Below are positions 1-12,400 of a stretch of DNA of 64,000 bases, piece after piece. Under the pieces are notes generated by a model. It worked only from the letters and a program-made list of their open reading frames with translations, did not search any database and was not told where the DNA came from. Position numbers and translations under genes: made by a program. Location of the stretch: contig NC_067291.1 in assembly GCF_020740795.1 (NCBI RefSeq), positions 21,321,397-21,385,396 of the forward strand, written 5' to 3'. The DNA comes from Apus apus (taxonomy: Eukaryota > Chordata > Aves > Apodiformes > Apodidae). Within the stretch, counting starts at the first letter, position 1. Each line of letters begins with the position of its first letter.

Positions 1-377
1 CCAGCCCAGCACAGCTCCAGGGCTGCAGCACGAGCCGGGGGGCCGGCACAGGTTAAAGGTTTGGTGTCCATAGGAATACTTGGAATCCCATTTCCACTTG
101 TAAAGAGAAAAAAAAACAACTCCTGGACTGAGGAGCTGGCCCCACATGTGGAGACAAGGGTGGGGGTGACACCTCTCCCATTGCCCCCAACTAGGTCCCA
201 ATGTGCAGGGAGAGGGATGAAGCCCCAACATGCCCAAGCCTCCTCGGGCACCTCCCAAGGCCCGGCCCTGGGCTCAGCCCCTCCCGGGGCCTCATGCGTG
301 CCCTTATCCCTGGGAAACAGCCACCGGGAGCCTGGAACAACATCCAGGAAGATAAGCCTCCCCCCACAGCCCCATAC
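1..377 (-). other. RASGRF1 intron, running off the left edge
   Basis: Intron after exon 19. Nothing beyond the donor is recognisable; no repeat, exon or control motif stands out. Confidence 0.85.
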
Positions 378-490
378 CTGATGATGTTGGCAGCTGCTTT
401 CCTCTCCTGGGTCAGGAGCTCGGGGTCGTGGATAACCTCTTCCAGGAAGCCGATCACTCGGAACTTCAGCTCCTCGTTGGTTTCGAAGTC
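378..490 (-). CDS. RASGRF1: RASGRF1 exon 19 (last exon inside the window)
   Basis: Residues 951-987 plus two bases of an arginine codon. [19 protein letters not shown] then [17 protein letters not shown]. It ends at a good donor (AG|gtatgg), so the gene continues to the left of base 1 with the catalytic exons. Confidence 0.96.
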
Positions 491-3400
491 CTGCCAAGGT
501 TGGTGCAGGCAGAGGGTTACTGGGCTACACAGGGGCAGCAGCTCCACTCCCTGCCTGGCCCTTCTTCCAGCAAAACACCAGCCTGCAGTGCCCAGGAAAT
601 GGAAACTGGCCAGGAAGGCACCAGGTCCATTCTGTACCAGTCCACTGGCATCACCCAGCCTGGGAGAGGCATGGGGGCTTCCCAGTGCCAACCAGCCCAG
701 CACCACTCCCAGTGCCACCAGCAGCAGAGAGGGACAGGGACAGCAAGGAGAGCCACACAATTACCTTACCTGGACCCTGGCCTGATACCCCCGACAGGAA
801 TCAGACCCAGCCACTCTGCTTCCAGCCAGTGGGATGTCTGTGGGTCCCAGCTCTCCCCTTGGCACACCCAGTGTGCAACCAGAGCCCAACGCCCGTCCCA
901 TGCCAGGGCTCCCGGCTCCCCTGCTCCCCCCTTTCCAGCTCCTCTCCATGCCCGCTCCTTTGCTTAATTACAGAAGTGCCAAATTGTCTTCCCAGCTGAG
1001 CCACCCAGCATTCTGCCAAATTCCTGCTGGCAGGGAGGGAGGGTCCCTGCAGCAGCGAGCCCCCCGCCACCCACCTGGGAGTGCTTGGAGACCCAGTGCC
1101 GCAGCACGTTGAGGACACGGTTGGTGGCTGCTCTCCGGATCACAAACTCCTTGTCTCCGTTCCGCTGGTCCGTTGGGAAGCCTGAAACTGCCAGCAAGCC
1201 CTGAGCTCAGCCACATTCCCTCAGGAATCACTTAGGGGTGTTTCCAGGAGCACTAGAAGGAGCAGCCCCATCTTCCCAAGCATCCCTAAGCTGCCTCTCT
1301 AAACCCAGCACCAGGGAGGGTCTGTGCCCAAAGGCAGGAAAGGGCTGAGCTGCCCAAAACCCACCTGTTCCTCAGGCAGCCTCCATGCCCAGGGACCCCA
1401 GCCCGGGGTGGGGGGTGCTGGGCTGTGGGTGCACTGGGATCTACTGGCCAGGGTGCTCCATTGAAAAAAAAAATAATCAGTGGAAACAGGCGCCTGGAAA
1501 ACTCCTCCCCACTCTGTGGGCAGCCCAGGGGAGGGTACCTGCGCTGGCCAGGGACATCCTGCGGTACTTCTCCTTGGTGGGGGTCCCCTCGTTGGCTCCC
1601 GCCGTGGCGATGGCGAAGGCGGAGGCAGCGGAGAGGGCGCTGCGGCTGCTGTCCAGCTCCCGGCAGGACGTCATGACCACCCCGTTGTTGTAAGAAAACA
1701 ACGAGAAATCTGGGAGGGGGGGAGCGGAGAAGGAAGTCAGCACCACTGCAGCCACAGCCCCGGCTGGGTCCCTCCCGCAGCCCCTCACCAGCCCCCCCAG
1801 CTCACGGGCACAGGAGCAGGGCAGCTTTGGGTGCCCCCACCCGCAGGAATGTGTCCAGCGGAGCCCCAGCAAGGACCAAGTGGGCACTACAGGTGGTGCT
1901 AACGTGGCTACAGGGGAGACCTGAGCAGGTAAACCTGGCTGGTGCCAGCCCAGGATCCCGTCTCAAGCAGCCCTGGGATGGGAGGAAAAGGGGGGGAAAC
2001 GCTGGAGGGTTTGGCACTTCCCTGTCTCCTTGGAGGAAAATAAAGGGCAAAGTCCTGCTCCTCCTCACACCTGCCTCAGTTTTACCCCTACACCTCGAGC
2101 AGCTCTGCAGGGCCAGGTTCAAGGGCAGCATGTGGCCCTGGGTGACCCCTGAGTGAGACAGGTCTTGGCTCATTTGTTACCTGAGGAATTTTTGCACTTG
2201 ATGGACTTCGGAGTGGTTGGAGATTTTGTTGGGGAAGCTTCAGCTTCTGCCTCATCGCTCTGGTTGGGATCTGTGTCCGACTCCTCCCTGACTGACACCT
2301 CTGAGCCTGGGAAGGACAGGGAACCAGTCACCAGCACGCTGGGCACATCACAGGTGTGTTTTAGCCCTTCCAGATTTTCCTGAAGTCTGAGCCATTCCAG
2401 CTGGGCACACAGCAACCAAGCCCAGGGAAGGTACAGAATCCCATTTTGCTTGTTTTTTTGGGGGGAGGAGCCATAGAACCACCATTGTCACCACTGCCAC
2501 CACCACCACTGGCCCACCCACCTGCAAACCTGCAGCCACTTACTTTGCTTGCTCGGCAACGACTCCTCTTGCTTTTCTGAGGCTGCTTCTCCTTCATCTG
2601 GGATTTTATTGGGATAGTTACTGGACACGTACAGTTTGTTGATGTCCAGGGTGGTCTTGCTGAAGGGTGCCATGGAGGAGTACATGCTTGCATAGCCGTT
2701 GGAGGAGCAGCTCAGGGCGGCCAGGTCCAGCGCCTTCCCTCCGGTGATGATGGGGATGTTGAGCGAGAGCTTCCTCTGCCGGCTGGGGGAGGAGGACTTG
2801 GTGATGGAGAGGGGGGGAGGTGAGGAGAACTTGCGATTGGCTCGGGGGGACTTGGGGGGCTCGCCGTACAGCAGCTTGTTGTTCTGGCTGTTGGCAAACA
2901 GGAGCTCCAGGGACCTGGGTGGAGAGACAGGGGAAGGCTGAACTCATTGTGGAGATCCCCACCAGCAGTTCCAGCAGCCCAGGGTCTCTGGGACATCCCA
3001 CAGGCATGGCACAGCCAGAACGAGCCTCTGCATCCCTCCCAGGAGCAGGGACACCTCCAGAGATCAGGTTTATCCACCTCCCTGGTTTGAGGGTCTCAGG
3101 ACTCATGGGGGCAAGGTGAAACAGCCCCAGAGCGGGCATGTCTGAGGAGCAGAGCACAGACCCAGGACAGACAAGGGGATGGAGGAGCAATGCCACCCCC
3201 CTCCCCCAAACTTCATCAGTGCTTTGGAGCAGGACTCAGCACGGGCCCTGCTGCGGTGCTGGGCAGCCTCACCGTGCAGGGATGGCACTGATGGGCTTCT
3301 TGTAGATGGTGATGAGCTTGTCAAGGACGACCAGGGCAGTGGTGAAGACACGGTATGAATGCAGGAACGTGTTCAGAAAGTCAATGCTCAGGAACCTCAG

Positions 3401-6400
3401 GTCCGTCAGCCGCTCCAGGAGCCGCTCCACGCTTGCATAGCGGATCTGCAGGACCTTGCAGGAATTCATCGTTTTACTGAACCTAATGTCAACATCATCA
3501 CAATACAAGCTGGCATCAGACCTGCAGAGAAACAAGACACCTGTGGTTCCAGCCTGGAATGAAACTAAGAGCTGCTTTGCACAAGCAGCTTCCCCCAAGT
3601 CGTGCGGGGACCTCGGAAGGTGGTACAGGTCTTGGGCAGGGAAGGACCCTCACTCCTATGGGGTGTCCCTCTGTAAAACACAGGTGGGAATACTCCCAGG
3701 AGAAAGCCAGGAAACCCACAGCCCAGAACGGGTGGAAACACTGCACAGTGGCCAAGGTAGAGGTTGGTGCCAACAATGTGGAACTATTCCTAGAGGACAC
3801 CAACAGACTGAGACCCTTCCCCACGTGGGAGAGCAGACCCCAGCAGCGTGGGTCTCTTCCCCCCTCTCCATGCACAGTCCCACACAAAGCTCCTCTCCTA
3901 GCTAATCAGCACTCCTAATCAGCACGTTGAGCTCCCAACCATGGCAGCACTCACTTTATCATCTGGGGGACGGTGACCTTGGAGTTCTCCTCGAAGGCAT
4001 TCATCATGAGCCCGTTGCAGCGGATGTTGTCCACGCACTGCAAGAGACATGGGTGGGAGGTGGGGGGACAGCCCCACTGCCAGCCCAGCGTGGATGTGCC
4101 ACAGCAGCCTGAGCATGGCCTGAGCCAGACAAGATGCTCAGCAAGTGGATGCAGGCAAGGACATGGCACAGAAGCAGGCAGGAGGCAAGCCCTCTTCAAC
4201 CAACAACTGTGTCTCTGCCACTTGGGTAAAAATTATCTCATCCCCAGGGACCCTGTGCCCCAACACCTCCTCCCCACTGGGTCCATCCTACCTGGCTGAT
4301 GTCACTGGTCCATGCAGCCTTCTCCTGCCTAGATGATGCCACAAGAATGACCGTAAAAGAGGAGGAATCTTTCGGCTCCACCACGATTTTGAAGTCAAGG
4401 TGGTCAATGTCTTGCCCTGATGTTTTTGCTTTAGAATAGAAAAGCCACACACAGTGATTGGAAAAAGCTCTCCCCACCCCTTTCTCCCCCAGCACAGGTT
4501 TTATTAAGGTTTTAAGGTGCTTGTTGCCTTTTGCAGGTTGTCTGGGGTAGAGGACAGGACAGGTTTGCTGGGCAAAGGCTCAGTGTGTGCAAAACAAATT
4601 CTGCACGGCCTGAGGGCAGCACAGAGGACAAGAGAAAGGAGCCCAGGGCTTTTCAAAGCTCTGCAGCCAAGCCAGCACTGCTGAGGATGCCCAGCACCTT
4701 CCCTTCCATGGCTGCAGGAAGGCTGGGTGTGCACCCGCCTGCAGCTCTTTACTGCACAGCAAATCATTCCCTCCATCCCACCCAGCCAGTGCATCATGAC
4801 TTCCACCAGTCTGTTCGGCACCTGGATTTGCTCCAGCTCTGCTGTGGTTGGTTTTATTCTACACAGATGGATGTCAGAGATGACCACAGGGCCACCACAT
4901 CCACGACAGGTGACACCAGCAGTGCTGGCCACACGGCCATTGGTCCCCAGCCACAGAATGTGGCAGCAACTTCACGCCAAGGCTCTGGCATCAGGTGCAG
5001 CCTCCAGCAGGACTCGCAGCCCCCGGGCCCCCCGGGCATGAGCTTTGTCCCCCACAATGGGGTGACTGTGCACAAGCCCCCAGGCTGCTCCCAGGACACG
5101 GCAGGAGATGCTCCAGTGCTGGTGGTGCTGGCAACCTCAGCAAAGAGGCTCCTGGAGCAGCCACAACTTGGCTTTTTGAGCTGCCCTTCTGCCCAGCACC
5201 CACTGGGAGATGCACAGTCAACCCACCCCCCCTGCACCCACGGTGGGGGTTGTGCAGGGCCCTGGGCAGGCCCGAGGGGGTCAGCCCAGCAGGGGCACCC
5301 ACCGTCCTCGTCGGTGCTCTCCTGCTCCTCCAGCAGCGTGCAGTCGATGAGGGAGATGACGCCGTTCTGCAGGGAGGGAGTGGGGCTCAGGAGGGATCCC
5401 TCTAGGGGGCTGGAACTCCCCTGCCCCCATCCCAGCCCCCCAGGCAGGGGCAGGGAGATGCTGCTGAGGGGCACAGCCAGCCCAGTGCCTGTGTTCCCTG
5501 GGGTTACACAGCTACAGGCTGCTGGGGTGCCCTGATTCTTCTGGTGCAACCCAACTAATTTGTTCATCAGTTATCTCATATGGACTTTAAATGACATTTC
5601 CCAAAAGCCTGTTGTAATTATCAACTCCTCGCTGTGGACACCTTTTCCAACTTGATAATTCAGTGACAGTAACAAGCAATTTCTGTAAGATTCTTGCTCA
5701 GTTAACCGCAAAACTTCCTCCAAGGAGCACGTGAGCCTTGGGGACAGGCAGGAGGAGCCCAGGTGCTGAGTAAAACCCAGCTCGGGTTGAACTTCCTCAC
5801 AGAATAGACTGCTGAGTTTCTGCTGCAAAGCAGGACAACTTCTTGTACTGAGAACCTGCAATGTCTGCTCTGTGCTCGTGACTCAGAGCTCTGCACATCA
5901 CTCACACGGTGTCTGGACCACGTGAATTAAACCTGATCACCAGCCTGCTCCACATCTGGCCCCCCCAGAAGGCTGCAGCCTGTGGGGGAAGGCGATCCCC
6001 AAACCCCTGGTGTCACCAGGAGAGCCCGAGCTGGCAGCAGTGCCAGCCCCTGTCCCCTCCCCTTGCTCCAGCACCCCAGGGAGCCCCTGGACCCTTCGGT
6101 GGGGGTTGCCGAGCCCCCCGTACCTTGGTGAGATGCAGCTTTCCCCCGGAGCCCCTGGTGCAGATGATCAGGTGCTTGGAGAAGAGGAAGCACTGCCGCT
6201 CGCCCTCCTTCCGCAGCGAGAGGGAGCCCAGCCGCCCCCGCGGGATCTTCCCCTTTTCGGACATCGGCACCTGGATCAGGGACCCTGCGGGGAGGAGGGA
6301 CCCAGCCCTGGTGTCAGGGGCAGCTCTGCAGAGCACGGCCCCGGGAGCAGGGCACTGCTCTGTGCCCGGGCTGGGGGCAGCAGCGGGGGCCTCAGGGCTG

Positions 6401-9400
6401 GGATCAGCACCGTGAGCCACCAGCTCTGCGCGTTACGGGGGCCCCGGAGGGCTCCGGGCACAGCGCCCAGCCCAGGGGGTCAGGAGGTGTGTCTGGTGCT
6501 GGGAAGTCACTAAGGGCCAACACGTCCATGCACAGCGCCGAGGCTGCCAGCGAGCGAGGCGCTTGGGGCAGGGAACATCCAGAACAGGGTTCATGTTTTC
6601 AAATGTCCCCGCTCAGCAGACCACGGGGAGGGGGGGGGGGGCGGGATGGGGGCTGCAGGGCTTTGTCTTTTGCCAGTGGAGGGGAGGGACATGGACACCA
6701 ACACGGCACCTTGTCTCACAAAAGTCTGGCTGGTGTCCAGCAGGATTTCACACCCTTCAATAATCATCCGCTCTATCGCCAGATTTTTTCGAATGTTTTC
6801 AGTCTCACTCACTTCATCGTGCATGATCCTGAGGGAGGGAGAAGAGAAAAATGGGAGTTCAGATGAGAATTGCACTTCTCCTTGAAGGCCCCTTTGGACA
6901 CATAGGTGGGGCTGCTCTAGGTAAGACAGGCTGCCCCAGCCCCTCTCCCTGCCCAGAGCCCCTCACAGCCCAGACCTGCCCCCAGTGCCAGAGGGACAGG
7001 ACTGACCTGGAGAGCTCTTCCAGCTTGGACTTGGCATAATCCAGGCTGTTCCTCTCCACGTGCTCGTGGGGGGTGTGGGCCAGCAGCTCGTGCAGCGTCA
7101 GGATGTACCGGGGGATCTGTGGCACAAGGACCAGAGCGGGGCATCAGGGCAGGGGTGAAGGGGTACGGAGAGCTGTGGGGACACCACAGCCAGGGACACC
7201 ATGTCTCAGAACCCCTGGTCCAGGAGGTTACAAAAGCTTCAAAGCTTGTGCTCAAAGGTAAGGATGGGGGGTCAGAGTGGGGGTGTTGCTCACAAACCTG
7301 CTGTGCCCCATCTGTATCACAGACATATCAGGGAAGCAGCAGCTCCACCTACAGAGTCCTCCTGCAGCACCAACCAGCCCAGCAATGGCCTGAGCAGGTG
7401 CCAGGAGCAGTGTGGGATCACACAGAGTCCAGCCACAGGCCATCTTCACCCAGGTTTTGCCTCCCCATCCCCCACGCCTGCTATGGGTCTGGGGTTTGCA
7501 CCACTCGGCCCATCCCTTGCTAGCAGTGTTGTGGTGGCCAATCCCAGCACCAGCACTCACCTGGAACATGGGGTAGGTCAGGAAGGTCTCCAGGGTCCTC
7601 TCCTCACAGTCAGGCTTGGCCTCATAGTGCTTCAGCAACTTGTCAAAGTCCCGGTTCTGCTTGCAGTGTGCCAGGATCTGCAGGCTGTACTGGTGGTTCC
7701 TCACAAACTCCTGGTAGATGTTCAGCATGGGCAGCAGGATGTCAAACAGGTCAGCTGTGAGCAGAGGTGGTGGAGAGGTGGGTGTGCTGGTCCAGCCCAC
7801 ACCCTGGGGGTCCCAGCACAGACTCCCCTGGCTCCCGACCCCCCTTGCCCCCAGATCCCACCAGGGTCACCTCCCAGGGCCTTGTGCTGCTTCTGCAAGC
7901 CCCAGGTCTGCCCAGTTTGGGTTTTAAAGATCCCCTGTAGAGCCAGATGAGGGTCTCATCAGACACAGCAAAGCTCTTCAGCATCAGCTCTCCTAGTCCA
8001 GCCCACCCCTTCCACCACCCAGCAGAACCAGGAACACAGGAACCGTTCCCACATTTGGGTTTCTCTGGTTTTTGCTCTGGCCCTCACTGCCATGAGCAGC
8101 ATGAAGAAGTGACACACCGTGCGACACGTTTCGCTGCTGAGATGCAGCGAGGAGGCACCAGGCACTTACCCAGCACGAGTGTTGGCCAGCTGGAGATCCT
8201 TGCCTTCAGGCCTTGGTAAAAGATTTGATGCAAAAACATGATCGTTTCGCTGGAGGAGAAACCAAGGGGTAAAAAAAGGCAGGTGAACAAGTGGCAAATA
8301 ACAAGTAATGAGACAAAATGAGGGTGGTGAGACCCTGGTCCAGGTTGCCCAGGAAAGCTGTGGCTGCCCCATCCCTGGAGGTGCTCAAGGTTGCTCCAAG
8401 CCCCGTCCAACCTGGCCTTGAGCACCTCCAGGGATGGGGCAGCCACAGCTTCTCTGGGGAACCTGTTCCAGGGTCTCAACACCCTCACAGTGAAGAGTTT
8501 CTTCTTAATTCCTCATCTAAATGTCCCCTCTTCCAATTTAAAGCCGTTCCCTCGCCTTGTATCACTCCATGCCCTTGTCAGAAGTCCCTCCCCAGCTTTC
8601 CTGGAGCCCATCAGGTGCTGGAAAGCTTGAGGACTAATATCAATGCTGATGGACACTGTCCTCCCCCCATCAGAGCCAGAACATCCCATGGACAGACTCC
8701 TGGCCCTGACCCACTGCTGAAACCCTGGAACATCTTCCCCCACAGCACCTCCTTGTGTCACTGCCCAGCAGGACACTTGTGCCAATGTCCCACTGGGATG
8801 CTGAGCTTCCACCCGTGGCTTTCAGGGCCAGGCTGCTGGCTCCCGGGGACCCCCAGCACTGAGCACCCCAACATCCATTCCCAGGGAGGGCAGCAGGCTG
8901 TGGACACCAAGGCCTGCCCAGGAAGCTCCTAGAGCCCAGAATGGGACTCACCTGTTGAGGAATATGCTGCTGACATCGTCATGTGTGATGGGAGGCTTCT
9001 TGGAGCTGGCTGCCATGCGCAGCGGCCGCAGGAAGTTGTTGACCAGGATGTGGAGCTGCTGGACGTACTCGGCCTCAGCCTCCAGCATGCTGAAGACCAC
9101 CTGGTTCCTCTTGCGCATGCTGTCGGCGTGGGGGGACCTGATGTAGTCCTGGATGATCGTCTTCCACTTCCTGCGGCAGAGCCAGCCCCGCAGGAAGCTC
9201 TGCACCTGCCGAGGGACAGCGACAACCTCAGGGCCCCGGCGAGGTGCTGCCGGGGGTCCCGGCTCTGTGCCGAGCTGGCCCGGACAGCTCCTGTACCCGG
9301 GGCTGCCCCGAGCCCTCCCGGCTGGGGAACGGACCGTGGCTTCTGCCAATCACACAATCCCAGAGCAGCTTGGGTGGGAAGGACCTTAAGGCTTATGTCG

Positions 9401-12400
9401 TTCCAACCCCTGCAGCTGCTGCCCACAAATACAGGCGGGTCCCAGCTCATGGGGTGGAGCAGATGCTGCCCAGCTGGGAGCTCTTAGCACTGATGAACAC
9501 CTGAGATCTGCCCCCACCCAGCTGCTGCGGGGCAGGGAGGCACCTCCCTTGGGCCAGGCTGCTGGGACAGAGTCACAGAACCGCTCTGGGCAGCCTGTTC
9601 CTGTGTCCCCACTACCCACCTTCTTGATTTTTTTTATGTCACTGTCATCGTCGCTGGGCACACTGGTCTGGCCGGCCTGGATGCGCTCATGGTCCTTCAG
9701 CAGGGAGGCGATCTGTGGGCACAAGGGGGTCAGCAGCTGCCCCTGCACATCCCAGGAGCCAAGGACAATCCCTGCAGTGCCAGGGAATGGCACGTGGAAC
9801 TACAGACCCAGGGACATATTGCGCTGACTCTGTCGTGATGAGGAACAGGAGATGGAGCAGGTGATCCTCAGCACCCACCAAACACCCCCGAGGCAGGGAC
9901 CTGGACATCCAGCCAGGGACCTGATGCAATCCACACCCCAGCTTTCTAAGAAACCCTTCACGGGCAAGTCATTTAAAAACAAGTGAGGGCAAAATGGCAG
10001 AAAAACCTCAAGTCATTTGCACCCTAAAACTTGCTGAGAAGGACAAACTCCTGTCCAGTCACAGCTTCCCAACACAAGTGGGATAGAACCTCGTTAGCTT
10101 CCAGCACGAGAACTTCCACTGCTCCTCGCCTGCCCTTTCTCCCCCTCCTTGGCTCATGCCATGTCCTGGTCCCCACCACAGGACAGGGCAGAGAACAGAA
10201 AACGAAAACTAGGAACAACATTGTTTCAATTGTGGTTTTATAGAAAATAGTAAAGATAAGAAAACAATTCTCAAAAAAAGTTATTTCCAAAAAGTTTTGG
10301 AGGAGAACTCCAAAGAAAGGAGTTGAGATCTTTTCCCCGTGACCAACACATCAGCACTGCCCGGGCACTCGGCTGGAGCAGCAACAGGCTGGAGAAAGTG
10401 GCCACGGGCTCAGGGGCACCAAGCCAGCTTAAATTAAGATTTTAAAAGATACTTTAGAAATCTTCTCCCTTCTCCCTGTGCCTTCCTATGAAGCCTCAAG
10501 TCCCCAGACATCGCCCCCATCCCACTGCTTTCAAGTGTTTGAGGCACCGAAGCCAATTCCCTGCGCGGCTCCAGGGCTCGCCGGGACCCACGGGCTGGGT
10601 CTGCCCGTGCCGCGCCTTTGGTCTGGGTTGGGTTTAAACTGAATGAGCAAAATTTGCACATTAAAGTAGAAGCTGATTATTTGATCTCTGCTTCAAAGCA
10701 CGTGGAACAGTTTAAAAAAAAAAAACAACAACAAACAAAAACCAAACCGATGAACCGATGCCAAGAGAAACCCGATGTAATGTGCCTGGCAGATGCTACC
10801 AGCACACCACGGCACACAGAGGGCTCTAACCGAGGGTGAAAATGAGAAACGGTGAGATGGGGAGTCCCGATCCCTACCCCAACACCTTCTCCTGAGCCCA
10901 AGGGACAGGACCACCAGCCCCTTCCCCAGCTGCAGCAACACCCCGGGGCCGGGGACCCCGCTGAGCCCCGCACACGCCCCAGGCGAGGGCAGCACATCCG
11001 CGGGGCTCCTGCGGGAAAACCCTCCAACGCCTGCGCTGCCCTCGCCCTGCTCTGCCAGGGGCCAGCCCCGTGTCACTAAACAGGGGTAAATACTGCAGTG
11101 ACCCCCCCGGGCCCTGCCAGCCTGGCCACGCCGCCCCCCCGCAGCCCACGGGTCGCCCCGGGGAGCGGCAGCGCGGCCGTGGGGCGACGCTGGGCTCTTC
11201 ACCTCGGCCTTCAGGCGCTCGATCTCGATCTCCCCGTCCTCGATCTGCTGGCGGAGTTGCTTGGCAACCGTCTTCTCCGTTTCCACGATCTGCAGGAGAT
11301 GGAGGTACTTCTGCATCAGCGCCTCGTGCTCCGTCGCCAGGGTCCTGTAGCTGCGGGCAGAGGTGGCTGTGAGCTCCCCTCCTGCCCCAGACCCCCACCA
11401 CAGCCCCCCCGGGGTGTGCACACAAAATCGGGTGTCTGAAGGCTGCGGTTTGCTGGGGGAGGTTCTCCTTCCCACACTGCCGGTGTCCCTCTGGCTCAGG
11501 GTACCACGGGGTGAACGACCCAGGAGCCAGCTCTGGCTATTTGGGATCCTGTTACTCAGAACTGACCCATCTGGAGATGAGGTGGGTTCACCATGAGGGT
11601 GCAAACAGAAAAGACAACCTAAATTTTCAGGAAATGACAGGAGAGTTAAATAAAACCCATGGCCAAACCTCTCTTCCCTGCCACATCCCGAAGAGAGAAG
11701 GAGGACATTTGTGGAACAAGCTATTGGGAACATCTGCTCTGGTTCAGGTGCTGCAGCAGATGACATTTCACTGCTCTGCCCCCCTCACTGCCAGCCTGGC
11801 ACCCTCCCTTGCCAGCTGCATCTGTGCCATGCAGGCTCCTGACCTCTCCCCTGGGCAGCCAGCATTCCCATGGCACAGAGACACCAGCCTGAAAAATCCT
11901 CCCTCGACCCATTGCTGCTATTCCAGGTGAAACCTTTCCCAACTGTCTTTGAACCCGACAGTGAATCAGGCATTCCTTGGGCACCAGGCTGGGATAGGTA
12001 GAGTGGGATGGGGTCCAGGACAGGGGGACAGATCTGAAGATCTGCAACCTCCTGGTCTGCACCAGGGCTCCCAACCCGGGGCTGGGGTCCCAAGGTGCTC
12101 TGCCCTGGCCTGACAACTGCCTGCCTGCAGCCAGCCTTGGGACTGGCTTCAGCTCCAACACCCCCGTCCCCCGCTCTGCACTGGCAGAGGGTGATTATAC
12201 CTGGCATGTGCTATTGCTGCCACCCACTCGTCACAGTCCTTGGCATCCTCAGTCCTCAGCTCCAGAGTCTTCTGGTTCTCATGGTTGAAATTAACGGTGA
12301 AGTAATGCTGAGGGAGCAAAGAGAGGGAGAGGTGACTGCTCGCTCGCACCAGGCCACGAGGAAAGTGCTTTAGGATCAACCACGGATCACTTAATATTAA

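Larger units (their letters stand above)
491..12200 (-). other. RASGRF1 introns 2 to 18 (between the listed exons)
   Basis: All these introns are short, about 180 to 1,490 bases, which is compact compared with mammals. The largest (9713-11202) has an AT-rich stretch at about 9,960-10,450 and an A/C-rich run at about 10,709-10,745. The intron at 5367-6123 has an AT-rich stretch (about 5,550-5,710) that may be conserved. CR1 fragments sit in the introns at 8250-8951 and 9206-9619. I see no extra coding exon. Confidence 0.8.

Noticed and set aside
4531-5535. 334-codon plus-strand frame inside RASGRF1
   Set aside because: Antisense to RASGRF1 exon 11 and introns, with no recognisable domain.
10693-11766. 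357-codon minus-strand frame
   Set aside because: Only the part at 11203-11350 is real (RASGRF1 exon 3); the rest is intron read through.
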